Part shown: in pieces, positions 63,421-64,000 of the stretch
Layout: each line of letters opens with the position of its first letter
Position numbering within the stretch: position 1 is the first letter of the stretch
Assembly: GCA_002118135.1 (NCBI GenBank)
Contig: BDIU01000083.1
Coordinates: 62,001-126,000 of the forward strand
Reading direction: 5' to 3'
DNA from: Trebouxia sp. TZW2008
Taxonomy: Eukaryota; Chlorophyta; Trebouxiophyceae; Trebouxiales; Trebouxiaceae
DNA: 64,000 nucleotides
Notes under the pieces: model-generated
What the model was told of the DNA's origin: nothing
Databases searched by the model: none
Seen by the model: only the letters and a program-made list of their open reading frames with translations
Translations under genes and position numbers: made by a program

Positions 63421-63954
63421 TTCCAGCTTCCTCGGGTCAAAACTCACTTTGGAAGCAGTGCTTTTGCAACCTCTTGGAGACAACAGCCCCTACGAGTTCT
63501 GTCTATAAGGCGCAACGTGTGCGAAAGCGTGTACTTCGGGCGACCTCTAAGTTTTTCGTGGCAACGCAAAAACTAGACCAACAATGAATATCAAAGAAGC
63601 TATGCCATCAGGTCTCCATCACGGCCTTCATGTAAGTCTACTTCACCTGCTATCGGGGACGCATCAAACTGCCTGAAATCTGCTGCAATCGGAGACAGTA
63701 TCCAAGCATTCAGCATGAATGTGCGATCAGAGTCTTTGCAAGCTCAGCAGTGGCATCAGCACTTTGGCCAAATTTCGAACAACCTTTCCGAGACAAAAAA
63801 AGTTTAACTCAATCGCAATTGTTGACAGCCGCGGGCCGTGAACTCCACCTAGCGCTCCGTGCCGTACGCTGGCACTGCTTGAGCAATTTCGGGGTTAGCC
63901 GAAGCGCTCTGTTTGTCAGTAACGGCTGAGAGCGATTTTAGCACACACATCGAG
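63421..63954. other. Divergent 5' region at the right end
   Basis: Upstream of the minus-strand gene and the plus-strand start at 63955. A perfect minus-strand GTGAGT donor lies near 63448, following an ATG-less open frame, so a 5' UTR exon of the minus-strand gene probably lies here. G/C-richer towards 63850, as expected of a promoter. Confidence 0.45.
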
Positions 63955-64000
63955 ATGCTGGGCAATCCGAACGCAGACAACCCGTTCGCCACATCCGACC
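63955..64000 (+). CDS. N-terminus of an unidentified gene cut by the right edge
   Basis: ATG at 63955 opens MLGNPNADNPFATSD and runs off the window. NPF tripeptides near the N-terminus are typical of SCAMP-type membrane trafficking proteins and other EH-domain ligands, but 15 residues cannot decide. Placement just after a promoter-like spacer supports a real start. Confidence 0.25.
   Translation, partial: MLGNPNADNPFATSD

Overview
The window is nuclear DNA of a photosynthetic eukaryote, most likely a chlorophyte green alga (possibly Trebouxiophyceae; that rank is a guess). It carries a GC1/SulA-type plastid-division epimerase with a transit-like N-terminus, a probable plastid branched-chain aminotransferase, the spliceosomal WD40 protein PRL1, a JMJD5-type JmjC protein, TRM1, TAF2 and a long NEK kinase. 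Almost every gene is interrupted by GT-AG introns, with a few GC-AG ones. Nothing looks bacterial or organellar. All assignments come from reading translations by eye; no alignment or database search was run. Exon chains were built by requiring compatible intron phases, and they close without frameshift in nearly all genes.

Layout. 1-7704 (+): 3' part of TAF2. 8168-9336 (+): small secreted protein of unknown function. 10274-18097 (-): GC1-like epimerase with two alternative intact last exons. About 18160-18830 (-): decayed LINE 3' end. 18822-19340 (-): weak small gene. 19827-26240 (+): BCAT. 27013-27594 (-): thioredoxin-domain protein. 28528-35795 (+): TRM1. 36784-37470 (-): membrane-anchored J-like protein. 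37718-40359 (+): JMJD5. 40710-47459 (+): PRL1. 48674-51487 (-): BTB protein. 51602-60799 (-): NEK1-like kinase. 62143-63420 (-): protein with four MIM-like motifs. 63955 to the right edge (+): first codons of another gene. Most are housekeeping genes (transcription, tRNA modification, splicing, amino-acid metabolism, plastid division) and do not form one pathway.

The most striking property is structural. The introns are full of tandem, decayed copies of the neighbouring exon edges, usually with the splice site and flanking intron included and repeated every 120-200 bp or so. At least twenty such ghost-exon arrays are visible in eight genes. Copies of an acceptor edge always lie upstream of the true exon and copies of a donor edge always lie downstream, as expected if short tandem duplications across splice junctions are tolerated because splicing removes the extra copies. 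Some copies keep an open frame and a usable splice site (GC1 last exon, BCAT donors). Added to this are pentamer and hexamer repeats, 49-bp and 66-bp minisatellites, a 100-bp-arm hairpin, two dispersed short-repeat families and two LINE 3' ends sharing a tail.
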